Origin: JBOGIF01 sp050742415
GTDB taxonomy: Bacteria > Actinomycetota > Acidimicrobiia > Acidimicrobiales > AC-14
Length of the DNA: 40,447 nt
Direction of reading: 5' to 3'
NCBI GenBank assembly: GCA_050742415.1
Contig: JBOGIF010000018.1
Location: forward strand, 1 to 40,447
The notes under the pieces are model-generated. The model was not told where the DNA came from, made no database searches, and saw only the letters and a program-made list of their open reading frames with translations. Below, one piece after another: positions 18,586 to 26,763 of the stretch. Position 1 is the stretch's first letter, and every line of letters begins with the position of its first letter. Made by a program: the position numbers and the translations under genes.

Positions 18586-19134
18586 TCAGACGGGCACGCT
18601 GGTGGCCGTCGCCCCGGGCGGGGAGCTCTCGGGCGGGCTGGCCGGCGGGCGCGGCGCCCGCAGGTCGACGAGGAGCCGCCCATTCCCGTCCACCCGGGCC
18701 GGGTAGCTGGCCAGGCCAGCGCCGTCGGCCGGGTAGACGGTGCCGTTGCACGGGTCGACGAAGTCGCCCTCGGTGACCCGCCACCTCACCACGCACCGTT
18801 GTGCAGCACCCGGCGCCCGAGCTTCGAACGCCACCCAACGGTCGCCGCCCAGGTGCTGCACGTAGATCTCCCGCGCTCGGTCGAGCGGGTCGGGGAACAG
18901 GAGGGGTGTGCGATCCCGGGCGATGGCCTTCGCCCGCTGGTCGGCCGGGCCGACGTCGAACTCCCGGGGAGCGGTCGCCGCCCGCCGGACCGTCTGCGTG
19001 CTCATGACCCGCGTCACCACTGCGAACAGGAGCAACCCGATCACCACCGCGCCCAGGGCGGTCAGGACCATCGCCGCCGGCCGGGGCGGCTTCGGTGCCG
19101 GGCGCGGCGCGGAGCTCGGGGGGGCGTCCGGCAC
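18586..19134 (-). CDS. Membrane-anchored Rieske-like protein lacking cluster histidines
   Basis: A 182-residue protein with a Pro-rich cytoplasmic N-terminus, one transmembrane helix (about 22-41) and an extracytoplasmic domain. The segment around Cys114 (AQRCVVRWRV) and Cys129 (DFVDPCNGTVYPADG) has the spacing and closing strand of a Rieske domain, but the CxH and CxxH ligand histidines are absent (CVV and CNG). It is therefore unlikely to hold a 2Fe-2S cluster; the two cysteines may form a disulphide. The C-terminus is Pro/Ser-rich. The start is taken at GTG 19134; the frame stays open upstream but crosses sucC. Divergent from sucC by about 20 nt. Confidence 0.6.
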   Translation of the reverse strand: MPDAPPSSAPRPAPKPPRPAAMVLTALGAVVIGLLLFAVVTRVMSTQTVRRAATAPREFDVGPADQRAKAIARDRTPLLFPDPLDRAREIYVQHLGGDRWVAFEARAPGAAQRCVVRWRVTEGDFVDPCNGTVYPADGAGLASYPARVDGNGRLLVDLRAPRPPASPPESSPPGATATSVPV

Positions 19135-19155
19135 AGCTCCTAGTATCGCCCGGGC

Positions 19156-20313
19156 GTGGACCTGCTCGAATACCAGGGCAAGCAGTTCCTGGCCGCCGCC
19201 GGAGTTGCGGTACCGGAAGGGATCGTCGCGAGCTCCGTCGAGGATGCGGTCGAGGCGGCGCGCTCGATCGGTTACCCGGTCGTGCTCAAGGCCCAGGTGC
19301 GCACCGGGGGCCGGGGCAAGGCCGGTGGGATCCGTTTGGCGGGCGACGAGACCGAGGTGGCGGAGCACGCCGCCGCCATGTTCGGGGCCGACATCCGCGG
19401 CCACCGGGTCGAGCTGCTCTGGCTGGAGAAGGCCACGGCCATCGCCGCCGAGCACTACGTGTCGTGGACGTTCGACCGCTCGGCCAAGGACCATGTCGCC
19501 CTTGTCTCGGCGGCCGGCGGCGTCGACGTCGAGGAGGTCGCCGTCTCCCGTCCCGAGGCCATCGCCCGCCTCCACGTCGACCCGTTGGAGCAGCTGACCC
19601 CCGGTCAGGCTCTCGATGTGGTTCGGCGGGCGGGCCTCGGCGCCAACGACACCGAGGACGAGCTGGCCGCGGTGCTGGACCGGCTGTTCCGTGCCTATGT
19701 GGACGGCGACGCCGAGCTGGTGGAGGTCAACCCGCTGGTAGTGACGACGGCTGGCGGCGTGATCGCGCTGGACGCCAAGGTCACCCTCGACGACAGCGCC
19801 GCCTTCCGCCACCCGGAGTGGAGCCGGTGGTCGGGCGGCGAGGGCGCCGATCCTCGCGAGCGGATGGCGGCCGAGCGGGGCTTGAACTACGTGGGGCTCG
19901 ACGGCACCGTCGGCGTGATCGGCAACGGCGCCGGCCTGGTGATGGCCACGCTCGACGTGGTGCAGGCGGCGGGTGGCAGGGCCGCCAACTTCCTCGACGT
20001 CGGCGGAGGGGCGGGGGCCGACGTCATCACAGCCGCCCTCGACGTCGTGAACCAGGACGAGCGGGTGCGGTGCATCCTCGTCAACATCTTCGGCGGCATC
20101 ACCCGCTGCGACCAGGTGGCGCTCGGGATCGTCGAGGCCGTCGGCCGTCTCGACATGCGCAGTCCTATCGTGGTCCGGCTCGACGGGACCAACGCCGCCG
20201 AGGGCCGCGCCATCCTGGCGTCCAGCGCCTTGAAGGGAGTGGTCGAGCGGCCCACCATGAGCGACGCGGCGCGGGCCGCGGTGGAGCTGGCTGCCAGCGG
20301 GGACCCTCGTTGA
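19156..20313 (+). CDS. sucC: Succinate-CoA ligase beta subunit
   Basis: Beta subunit of succinyl-CoA synthetase (TCA cycle, substrate-level phosphorylation), 385 residues as usual. It begins MDLLEYQGKQFLAAAGV, followed by the ATP-grasp domain (VVLKAQVRTGGRGKAGGI; AELVEVNPLVV with the metal-binding Glu/Asn; ALDAKVTLDD). The C-terminal ligase domain has GNGAGLVMATLD, NFLDVGGGA and the nucleotide/phosphohistidine loop IFGGITRCD. The GTG start at 19156 has TAGTAT 9 nt upstream and no Shine-Dalgarno. Its TGA overlaps the sucD start as TTGA, so the subunits are translated together. Confidence 0.96.
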   Translation: MDLLEYQGKQFLAAAGVAVPEGIVASSVEDAVEAARSIGYPVVLKAQVRTGGRGKAGGIRLAGDETEVAEHAAAMFGADIRGHRVELLWLEKATAIAAEHYVSWTFDRSAKDHVALVSAAGGVDVEEVAVSRPEAIARLHVDPLEQLTPGQALDVVRRAGLGANDTEDELAAVLDRLFRAYVDGDAELVEVNPLVVTTAGGVIALDAKVTLDDSAAFRHPEWSRWSGGEGADPRERMAAERGLNYVGLDGTVGVIGNGAGLVMATLDVVQAAGGRAANFLDVGGGAGADVITAALDVVNQDERVRCILVNIFGGITRCDQVALGIVEAVGRLDMRSPIVVRLDGTNAAEGRAILASSALKGVVERPTMSDAARAAVELAASGDPR

Positions 20314-21191
20314 CGATCCTCGCCGATGCCGGCACCCGGGTGGTCGTGCAGGGCCTCACCGGCGGCCAGGGCCGCTTCCACGGCCTGCGCAATCGTGCCT
20401 ACGGCACCCAGGTGGTGGCCGGGGTCACGCCGGGCAAGGGCGGGACGGATGTCGCGGGGATACCGGTCTTCGACTCCATGATGGAGGCGGTGGCCTCCAC
20501 GGGAGCCGACGCCAGCCTCATATTCGTGCCGGCCCGGTTCGCCGCCGACGCGGTGGTCGAGGCGGCAGCCGCGGGCGTGGCGCTCGTCGTCTGCATCACC
20601 GAGGGGATCCCCCTCCACGACGAGGCCCGCATGTTCCACCGGCTGGCTCGGGACCATCCCGCCACCTGCCTCATAGGCCCCAACTGCCCGGGCGTCATGT
20701 CACCGGGCCGGTGCAACATCGGGATCACACCGGGCGAGATCGCCCTCGCCGGTGGCCCGGTCGGGGTCGTCTCGCGCTCGGGAACGCTCACCTACCAGGC
20801 GCTGCACGAGCTGAGCCAGAGGGGCATCGGCCAGACGACGTGCGTGGGCATCGGAGGTGACCCCGTCCCCGGGACTGGCTTCATCGACTGCCTACGCCTG
20901 TTCGAGGAGGACCCCGAGACAGCGGCGGTGATCCTCATCGGCGAGATCGGAGGCAGCGAGGAGGAGGAGGCGGCCGCCTTCATCGCTTCCGAGATGTCCA
21001 AGCCGGTGGTCGCCTACGTGGCCGGCCTTACCGCCCCACCCGGGCGCCGCATGGGGCACGCCGGCGCCATTGCCTCGGGCTCGGGAGGCGGCGCTGCCGC
21101 CAAGATCGAGGCGCTGGCGGCGGCGGGGGCGACGGTGGCCACCAGCCCGTCGGACCTCGGTGACCGCACCGCCGAGGCGCTGGGCGCGTAA
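20310..21191 (+). CDS. sucD: Succinate-CoA ligase alpha subunit
   Basis: Alpha subunit partnering SucC, 293 residues. The CoA-binding Rossmann domain opens with TRVVVQGLTGGQGRFH and continues with IPVFDSMMEA and IGPNCPGVMSPG. The ligase domain has SRSGTLTYQ, GIGGDPVPGTGFIDCL and GEIGGSEEEEAA. The phosphorylated histidine is His250 in MGHAGAI. The TTG start at 20310 is chosen because homology starts exactly there (MTILADAGTRV against the usual start of the family) and because it overlaps the sucC stop by 4 nt. The upstream open frame is only sucC read out of frame. It converges on the next gene, with 11 nt between stops. Confidence 0.96.
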   Translation: MTILADAGTRVVVQGLTGGQGRFHGLRNRAYGTQVVAGVTPGKGGTDVAGIPVFDSMMEAVASTGADASLIFVPARFAADAVVEAAAAGVALVVCITEGIPLHDEARMFHRLARDHPATCLIGPNCPGVMSPGRCNIGITPGEIALAGGPVGVVSRSGTLTYQALHELSQRGIGQTTCVGIGGDPVPGTGFIDCLRLFEEDPETAAVILIGEIGGSEEEEAAAFIASEMSKPVVAYVAGLTAPPGRRMGHAGAIASGSGGGAAAKIEALAAAGATVATSPSDLGDRTAEALGA

Positions 21192-21202
21192 CGCCGGCGA
21201 CG

Positions 21203-21637
21203 TCAGCGGTCGGGGTTACGCGCCTCACGGTTGACGGTGACGCCTCCGTAAGCGAGGGCCCCGGCCAGGGCCAAGCCGAGCCAGGCGCCCGACCCGAGGC
21301 GTTCGGGCGCGGCCATCAGCTTGAGCACGAGCAGCGCCACGGCGGCCCAGCCAGCCACCAGATGCACCTGGGCCCAGGGCACCGGGATCTCGGGAAGGCT
21401 CGCGCCGGCCACCTTGGTGGCGACCACCTGGGTCACCATCGCCGCGGCGGCCAGCAGCGCGAGAAGGCCCAGACCGGCGTTTGGGCGCTGGACCCCGGTG
21501 CGGCTTATCTCCAGGACACCCACGACGGAGGGCGCGAACGTGGTGCGGTGCCACGGCAGGGCGATGAGGTCGACCAGCAGCAGCGTCCCAGCGACGGCGA
21601 CGATGCGCTCGCCCCGTGTCAGCATGCTCGAGCCCAT
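21203..21637 (-). CDS. Small integral membrane protein of unknown function
   Basis: A 144-residue protein with four likely transmembrane helices: RIVAVAGTLLLVDLIALPW, LGLLALLAAAAMVTQVV, VHLVAGWAAVALLVLKLMA and AWLGLALAGALAYGGVTV. A polar loop (HRTTFAPSVVGVLEISRTG) separates the first two. The layout resembles small uncharacterised actinobacterial membrane proteins, but I cannot name a family. ATG 21637 is used; ATG 21625 is also possible. The start is back to back with purN: the two genes diverge and their longest forms would overlap by 2 nt. Confidence 0.62.
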   Translation of the reverse strand: MGSSMLTRGERIVAVAGTLLLVDLIALPWHRTTFAPSVVGVLEISRTGVQRPNAGLGLLALLAAAAMVTQVVATKVAGASLPEIPVPWAQVHLVAGWAAVALLVLKLMAAPERLGSGAWLGLALAGALAYGGVTVNREARNPDR

Positions 21638-21689
21638 GGCGCTCCGAGTGAACCACCCCGTCCCGGCCGAGGGAAACGATGCCCGCTGG

Positions 21690-21695
21690 TACCGT
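21690..21695 (+). promoter_or_regulatory. Leaderless -10 box for purN (TACCGT)
   Basis: TACCGT is followed by exactly 6 nt and then GTG 21702. This is the TAnnnT-N6-start arrangement of actinobacterial leaderless promoters, in which the transcript begins with the start codon. It supports choosing GTG 21702 over the upstream ATG. Confidence 0.5.
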
Positions 21696-21701
21696 GCCGG
21701 C

Positions 21702-22280
21702 GTGGGCCGATCCGGATCGCGTATAGGGGTCCTGGCCTCGGGCGGGGGAAGCAACCTGGAGGCCATCCTGGCGGCCGACCTGCCCGTGGTCGTGGTCGTC
21801 GTCGACCGGGAGTGCGGGGCGACGGAGGTGGCTACCGCCGCCGGAGTGCCGGCCGAGCTGGTCCGGCGCGCCACCTTCGGTGAGGACTTCGACCGGTCCG
21901 CCTACACCCAGCAGGTCGTCGATGTCTTGGAGCGCCGCTCCGTCGACGTGGTCGTCATGGCCGGCTTTGGCACCATCCTCGAGAAGCAGGTCCACGACGC
22001 CTTCCCGGGTCGGGTCCTCAACACCCACCCGGCGTTGCTCCCGTCGTTCCCCGGATGGCATGCCGTGGAGGACGCCTTGGCCGCCGGGGTGAAGTTCACC
22101 GGCTGCACCGTCCACCTGGCCACGCTGGAGGTCGACAGCGGCCCGATCCTGGCCCAGGAGGCCGTCCCGGTTCTCCCACATGACACCGCCGAGACGCTCC
22201 GCGAGCGCATCAAGGCGGTCGAGCACCGCGTGTACCCCGAGACCATCCGGCGCTTCGTGGAGCGGGAGGCACCACGGTGA
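21702..22280 (+). CDS. purN: Phosphoribosylglycinamide formyltransferase
   Basis: Transfers a formyl group from 10-formyl-THF to GAR, the third step of purine synthesis. From GTG 21702 the protein is 192 residues, close to the family norm. Motifs: phosphate-binding loop IGVLASGGGSNLEAIL, MAGFGTIL, the catalytic Asn/His in NTHPALLPSFPG and the catalytic Asp in TLEVDSGPILAQ. An ATG at 21636 would add 22 residues of no recognisable homology and overlap the divergent gene, so it is less likely. It overlaps the purH start by 4 nt (GTGA). With purH and folD it forms a folate-dependent purine unit. Confidence 0.94.
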   Translation: MGRSGSRIGVLASGGGSNLEAILAADLPVVVVVVDRECGATEVATAAGVPAELVRRATFGEDFDRSAYTQQVVDVLERRSVDVVVMAGFGTILEKQVHDAFPGRVLNTHPALLPSFPGWHAVEDALAAGVKFTGCTVHLATLEVDSGPILAQEAVPVLPHDTAETLRERIKAVEHRVYPETIRRFVEREAPR

Positions 22281-23794
22281 GGGCGCTGCTCTCGGTCTAC
22301 GACAAGACCGGGATCGTGGACCTGGCCCGGGGCCTCATCGAGATGGGTTGGGAGCTGGTGTCCAGTGGCGGCACCTCCGCCGCTCTGGCCGATGCGGGCA
22401 TCGCCTACACCGAGGTCGAGGCCGTCACCGCCAGCCCCGAGATGCTCGGAGGCCGGGTGAAGACGCTGCACCCGGCCATCCACGGGGGCATCCTGGCCGA
22501 CCGCTCGAATCCGTCTCATGTCACCGACCTGGCGGACCGCGGCATCGCCCCGATCGACCTCGTGGTGTGCAACCTGTACCCGTTCTCCTCGCGCCCGTCG
22601 GTCGAGATGATCGACATCGGCGGGCCCACCATGGTCCGGGCGGCTGCGAAAAACTGGGCGCATGTCGGGGTGGTCGTGAGCCCGGCCGACTACGTCGACG
22701 TCCTCGGCGAGCTGGTGGCCGACGGTGTGTTGTGGCCGGCCACCAGGCGCCGCCTGGCCCGCGCCGCCTTCGCCCACACCGCTGCTTACGACGCCGCCAT
22801 CGTCGCCTGGTTCGACGGAGGCGCCAGGGGCGAGGGCGAGCCATCGGAGCTGCCGGACACCATCGTCCTCGGCCTGGAACGGGCCGCCGAGCTGCGCTAC
22901 GGCGAGAACCCCCATCAGCGGGCCGCCCGCTACCGCAAGACGGGCCAGCCGGACTGGTGGGACCGGGTCGTCCAGCACGGCGGGATGGCGATGTCGTACC
23001 TGAACCTGTTCGACGCCGACGCCGCCTGGCGTCTCGTCCACGACCTCGGCGGCGAGCCGGCGGCCGCCATCATCAAGCACGCCAACCCCTGCGGCGCGGC
23101 GGTCGCGCCCGACGTTGGGCTCGCCTATGACCGGGCCTTCGAGTGCGACCCCATGTCGGCGTTCGGGGGCATCGTGGCCCTCAACCGGCCGGTCGACAAC
23201 CAGCTGGCGGCCGAGATGGTGTCCAACCCGAAGGCCGACGTGGTGATCGCGCCCGGCTACTCGCCCACCGCCCTGGAGCTGTTCGCGGCCCGCCGCAAGA
23301 ACATGCGGGTGCTTGAAGCCCCGCCTCCGGAGCCGGTGGCCCTGTCCCTGCGGCCGCTCGGATCGGGCTTCCTCGTGCAGGACGACTACCGGTTCGCGGC
23401 GCCCAGAGAGTCGTGGCGGGTTGCGACCGAGGCCATACCGACACCCGAGCAATGGCGCGATCTCGAGCTGGCCTGGCGCGTCTGCGGCCACGTGCGGTCC
23501 AACGCGGTGGTGCTCGTGGCCGGGGGCATGGCGGTGGGCGTCGGCGCCGGCCAGCAGAACCGCGTCGACGCCGCCCGGCTGGCGGTGGGCAAGGCCGCGG
23601 GCCGGGCCAAGGGTGGTGCTTGCGCCAGCGACGCCTTCTTCCCGTTCCGCGACGGCCTCGACACCGTGGCCGAAGCCGGCGTGGCCGCGGTGGTCCAGCC
23701 GGGCGGCAGCATCCGCGACGGCGAGGTGACGGCAGCTGCCGACGAGCACGGCATTGCCATGGTCCTCACCGGCGAGCGCCAGTTCCGGCACTGA
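22277..23794 (+). CDS. purH: Bifunctional AICAR formyltransferase / IMP cyclohydrolase
   Basis: Catalyses the last two steps to IMP, using 10-formyl-THF. At 505 residues it is full length. The N-terminal IMP cyclohydrolase domain (MGS-like fold, about 1-140) starts RALLSVYDKTGIVDLARGL and holds SSGGTSAALADAG, GGRVKTLHPAIHGGIL and DIGGPTMVRAAAKN. The transformylase domain has RYGENPHQRAARY, the catalytic IIKHANPCG and MSAFGGIVALN, ending with FPFRDGLDT, QPGGSIRD and TGERQFRH, the normal PurH terminus. GTG 22277 overlaps purN; its TGA shares one base with the folD ATG (TGATG). Confidence 0.96.
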   Translation: MRALLSVYDKTGIVDLARGLIEMGWELVSSGGTSAALADAGIAYTEVEAVTASPEMLGGRVKTLHPAIHGGILADRSNPSHVTDLADRGIAPIDLVVCNLYPFSSRPSVEMIDIGGPTMVRAAAKNWAHVGVVVSPADYVDVLGELVADGVLWPATRRRLARAAFAHTAAYDAAIVAWFDGGARGEGEPSELPDTIVLGLERAAELRYGENPHQRAARYRKTGQPDWWDRVVQHGGMAMSYLNLFDADAAWRLVHDLGGEPAAAIIKHANPCGAAVAPDVGLAYDRAFECDPMSAFGGIVALNRPVDNQLAAEMVSNPKADVVIAPGYSPTALELFAARRKNMRVLEAPPPEPVALSLRPLGSGFLVQDDYRFAAPRESWRVATEAIPTPEQWRDLELAWRVCGHVRSNAVVLVAGGMAVGVGAGQQNRVDAARLAVGKAAGRAKGGACASDAFFPFRDGLDTVAEAGVAAVVQPGGSIRDGEVTAAADEHGIAMVLTGERQFRH

Positions 23795-24666
23795 TGGGTG
23801 CGGTGATCATGGCCGGGGCGCCGGTGGCAGAGGCGGTCCTCGCCGAGGTGGCCGACGACGTCGCGGCGCTGGCGGCGGAGGGGATCATTGTCGGTCTCGG
23901 CACCATCCTGGTGGGCGACGACCCGGCCAGCGCCGGCTACGTGCGCAAGAAGCAGGAGGCATGCGCGGCGCTCGGCATCGCCTCGCCCCACGTCCACGTG
24001 CCCGCATCCGGAACCCAGGTCGACCTGTTGGCCGCCGTCGAGCGGTTCAACGCCGACCCGGCCGTCGACGCCTTCCTGGTCCAGAACCCGGTCCCGGTCC
24101 AGTTCGACTTCAACGAGGCCATGTCGGCCGTCGACCCGGCCAAGGACGCCGACGGGCTACACCCCCAGAACCTCGGGCGCCTCGCTCTGGGCGCCGAAGC
24201 TCCGCTGCCCTGCACACCGGCCGGTATACAGGCCCTCCTGGCGCACTACGGCGTGCCGGTGGAAGGAAGCCACGTGGTGATTGTCGGGCGGGGGCCCACC
24301 CTCGGCCGGCCGTTGTCGATTCTGCTCTCGCTGAAGCGGCCGGGTGCCAACGCTGCAGTGACCGTCGTGCACACCGGGGTGGCGGACTGGGCCCGGCTCA
24401 CCCGCCAGGCCGACGTCGTGGTGGCCGGGGCCGGAGTGCCCGGGATGATCGGTCCCGACGTGGTGAGGCCGGGGGCGGCGGTGGTGGGTGCCGGCCTCAC
24501 ATGGGAGGGACGCCGGGTGCTGAGCGACGTCGACGAGTCGGTGGCCGAGGTGGCCGGCTGGGTCACCCCGCGCCTCGGCGGGGTGGGGCCCACCACCGTG
24601 GCCATGCTCATGCGCAACGCGGTCGTCGCCGCCACCCTCCGACACCAGCGGAAGGGTGTGGCGTGA
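23794..24666 (+). CDS. folD: Methylene-THF dehydrogenase / methenyl-THF cyclohydrolase
   Basis: Interconverts 5,10-methylene-THF and 10-formyl-THF, the cofactor used by PurN and PurH. At 290 residues it is of normal length. The catalytic Tyr and Lys are in SAGYVRKKQEACAALGI, and the Asp region is DPAKDADGLHPQNLGRL. The NADP-binding loop reads VIVGRGPTLGRPL, differing from the common GRSxxVGxP, and the usual QLPLP motif is QNPVP; both key Gln and Asp residues remain. The C-terminal GGVGPTTVAMLM is standard. ATG 23794 overlaps the purH stop; ATG 23809 is an alternative. Its stop overlaps metF by 4 nt. Confidence 0.92.
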   Translation: MGAVIMAGAPVAEAVLAEVADDVAALAAEGIIVGLGTILVGDDPASAGYVRKKQEACAALGIASPHVHVPASGTQVDLLAAVERFNADPAVDAFLVQNPVPVQFDFNEAMSAVDPAKDADGLHPQNLGRLALGAEAPLPCTPAGIQALLAHYGVPVEGSHVVIVGRGPTLGRPLSILLSLKRPGANAAVTVVHTGVADWARLTRQADVVVAGAGVPGMIGPDVVRPGAAVVGAGLTWEGRRVLSDVDESVAEVAGWVTPRLGGVGPTTVAMLMRNAVVAATLRHQRKGVA

Positions 24667-25535
24667 CCCGCGTCGCCGACCTGCTCGCGGCCGGTCGCAC
24701 GTTCTCGTTCGAGTTCTTCCCGCCGCGCTCCGAGGAGGCGGAGAGAGCGCTCGAGAAGGCCCTGCTGGAGCTGGAGCCTCTGGCGCCCTCGTTCGTCTCC
24801 GTCACCTACGGAGCGGGCGGGAGCACCCGCCAGCGCACCCACGAGATCGTCGTGGGCATCCAGCGGGACACGTCGATGGCGCCGATGGCCCACCTCAGCT
24901 GTGTCGGCCATTCACGCGCCGAGCTGGCCGAGATCCTCGACGGCTACCTGGCCGCCGGGATCGTCAACGTGCTGGCCCTGGCCGGCGACCCGCCCGTCGG
25001 TTCCGACGTGGTGCGGGGCGAGTTGCCCTACGCCCTCGACCTGGTGGAGCTCGTCCGGGAGCAGGGGTTGTTCTCGGTGGGGGTCGCAGCCCATCCCGAG
25101 GGCCATCCCAGCTCTCCCGACCTGGTGTCGGACCGCCGGCACCTGGCGGCGAAGCTCGCCGCCGCCGATTTTGCCATCACCCAGTTCTTCTTCGAGGCCG
25201 ACCACTACTTCTCGATGGTCGAGGAGCTCAGCCGCCTCGGGGTGGACAAGCCGGTCGTGCCGGGCATCATGCCGGTGACCAACGTGTCGCAGGTCGAGCG
25301 GTTCGCCCAGCTCTCGGGGTCGGCGTTTCCGGCCGACCTGGCCGAGCGCCTGCACGCCGTAGCCGATCGCCCGGCCGATGTAAGGCGCATCGGGGTGGAG
25401 GTGGCCACCGCGTTGTGCCGCGAGCTGCTCGACGGCGGCGCTCCCGGCTTGCATTTCTACACACTGAACCGGTCAAGCGCGACCCGTGAGATCTACGCCA
25501 ACCTGGGCCTGACCCCCCCGGCGAGCCGCCATTAG
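24663..25535 (+). CDS. metF: 5,10-Methylenetetrahydrofolate reductase
   Basis: Reduces 5,10-methylene-THF to 5-methyl-THF for methionine synthesis, using FAD. A TIM barrel of 290 residues. It begins FSFEFFPPRSEEAE, with the catalytic-Glu region SFEFFPP, then FVSVTYGAGGSTRQRT, MAHLSCVGHSR, NVLALAGDPP, SVGVAAHPEGHP, DFAITQFFFEADHY and VVPGIMPVTN, ending LHFYTLNRSSAT. The GTG start at 24663 overlaps the folD stop (GTGA) and homology starts within a few residues. The TAG stop at 25533-25535 is also the first half of the icd -10 box. Confidence 0.95.
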   Translation: MTRVADLLAAGRTFSFEFFPPRSEEAERALEKALLELEPLAPSFVSVTYGAGGSTRQRTHEIVVGIQRDTSMAPMAHLSCVGHSRAELAEILDGYLAAGIVNVLALAGDPPVGSDVVRGELPYALDLVELVREQGLFSVGVAAHPEGHPSSPDLVSDRRHLAAKLAAADFAITQFFFEADHYFSMVEELSRLGVDKPVVPGIMPVTNVSQVERFAQLSGSAFPADLAERLHAVADRPADVRRIGVEVATALCRELLDGGAPGLHFYTLNRSSATREIYANLGLTPPASRH

Positions 25536-25538
25536 TCT
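25533..25538 (+). promoter_or_regulatory. Leaderless -10 box for icd (TAGTCT)
   Basis: TAGTCT, then exactly 6 nt, then ATG 25545: the TAnnnT-N6-start pattern of leaderless promoters. It reuses the metF stop codon. No Shine-Dalgarno precedes icd, which fits a separate leaderless transcript for icd and mdh. Confidence 0.5.
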
Positions 25539-25544
25539 CCGCAG

Positions 25545-26753
25545 ATGTCCGAACGCATCACAGTCGGGACCGACGGCTCGCTGCGTGTCCCCGACGTGCC
25601 GATCATCCCGTTCATCGAGGGAGACGGCATCGGGGTCGACATCTGGCCCGCCACCCGCGCCGTCCTCGACGCCGCCGTCGCCCGCCACGGTCGGCAGATC
25701 GCCTGGATCGAGGTTCTGGCTGGGCAGAAGGCCTACGACCAGACCGGCAGCTGGCTCCCCGACGAGACCGTGCAGTCCTTCTCGGACCATGTCGTAGGCA
25801 TCAAGGGGCCGCTGACCACGCCGGTGGGCGGCGGCATACGGAGCCTCAACGTGGCGCTGCGCCAGCTTCTCGACCTCTACGTCTGCCTGCGGCCGATCCG
25901 GTGGTTCAAGGGTGTGCCGTCCCCGGTCCGCCACCCTGAGAAGGTCGACATGGTGATCTTCCGGGAGAACACCGAGGACGTGTACGCCGGCAAGGAGCTG
26001 GAGGAGGGCACTCCCGAGGCCAAACGCCTCATCGAGTTCTGCCGGTCGGAGTTCGGCTGGGAGATCCGCCTGGACTCGGGGATCGGCCTCAAGCCCATGT
26101 CGGAGATGGGCTGCAAGCGCCTGGTCCGGGCGGCCGTCGAGTACGCCGTGCGACGGGGCCGGCGCTCGGTCACCCTCGTCCACAAGGGCAACATCCAGAA
26201 GTTCACCGAGGGGGCGTTCCGAGGCTGGGGCTACGAGCTGGTCCGGGAGGAGATGTCCGACGTCGCCGTCGGCTGGGACGACTGCGGCGGTGACCCCGGC
26301 GACCGCGTCCTCGTCAAGGACGTCATCGCCGACATCTTCCTCCAGCAGGTGCTGACCCGTCCGACCGACTTCGACGTGATCGCCACTACCAACCTCAACG
26401 GCGACTACGCGTCCGACGCGCTAGCCGCCCAGATCGGTGGGATCGGGATCGCGCCCGGCGCCAACATCAACTTCGTTACCGGCCACGGGATCTTCGAGGC
26501 CACCCACGGCACCGCCCCGCGCTACGCCGGCCAGGACAAGGTCAACCCAGGTTCACTGCTTCTGTCCGGCGTGCTGATGCTCGAGCACCTGGGCTGGCAG
26601 GCGCCGGCCGACGACATAGTGGCGGCCATGGAAGCGACCATTACCGCCGGCACCGTCACTTACGACTTTGCACGTTTCACGCCGGGCGCGACCGAGGTGA
26701 AGACCTCGGAGTTCGCGGCCGCGGTCATCGAGCACCTCCCCGTCGCTCCTTGA
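25545..26753 (+). CDS. icd: Isocitrate dehydrogenase (NADP-type)
   Basis: TCA-cycle oxidation of isocitrate to 2-oxoglutarate. The 402-residue protein is close to the dimeric bacterial (E. coli-type) enzyme: IPFIEGDGIGVDIWPA, the substrate loop TTPVGGGIRSLNVALR with Ser100 equivalent to the phosphorylated Ser113 of E. coli, MVIFRENTEDVYAGKE, TLVHKGNIQKFTEGAFR with the catalytic Lys, and NLNGDYASDALAAQIGG. The cofactor loop HGTAPRYAGQDKVNPGS carries Arg and Tyr where NADP-specific enzymes have Lys/Arg and Tyr, so NADP use is expected. The ATG start at 25545 is supported by the leaderless promoter. The mdh gene follows 10 nt after the stop. Confidence 0.95.
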   Translation: MSERITVGTDGSLRVPDVPIIPFIEGDGIGVDIWPATRAVLDAAVARHGRQIAWIEVLAGQKAYDQTGSWLPDETVQSFSDHVVGIKGPLTTPVGGGIRSLNVALRQLLDLYVCLRPIRWFKGVPSPVRHPEKVDMVIFRENTEDVYAGKELEEGTPEAKRLIEFCRSEFGWEIRLDSGIGLKPMSEMGCKRLVRAAVEYAVRRGRRSVTLVHKGNIQKFTEGAFRGWGYELVREEMSDVAVGWDDCGGDPGDRVLVKDVIADIFLQQVLTRPTDFDVIATTNLNGDYASDALAAQIGGIGIAPGANINFVTGHGIFEATHGTAPRYAGQDKVNPGSLLLSGVLMLEHLGWQAPADDIVAAMEATITAGTVTYDFARFTPGATEVKTSEFAAAVIEHLPVAP

Positions 26754-26763
26754 TGCCCCGGCC

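Noticed and set aside
19141..19156. sucC as a further strict leaderless promoter
   Set aside because: TAGTAT is 9 nt from GTG instead of 6, so it is mentioned only as a weaker case.
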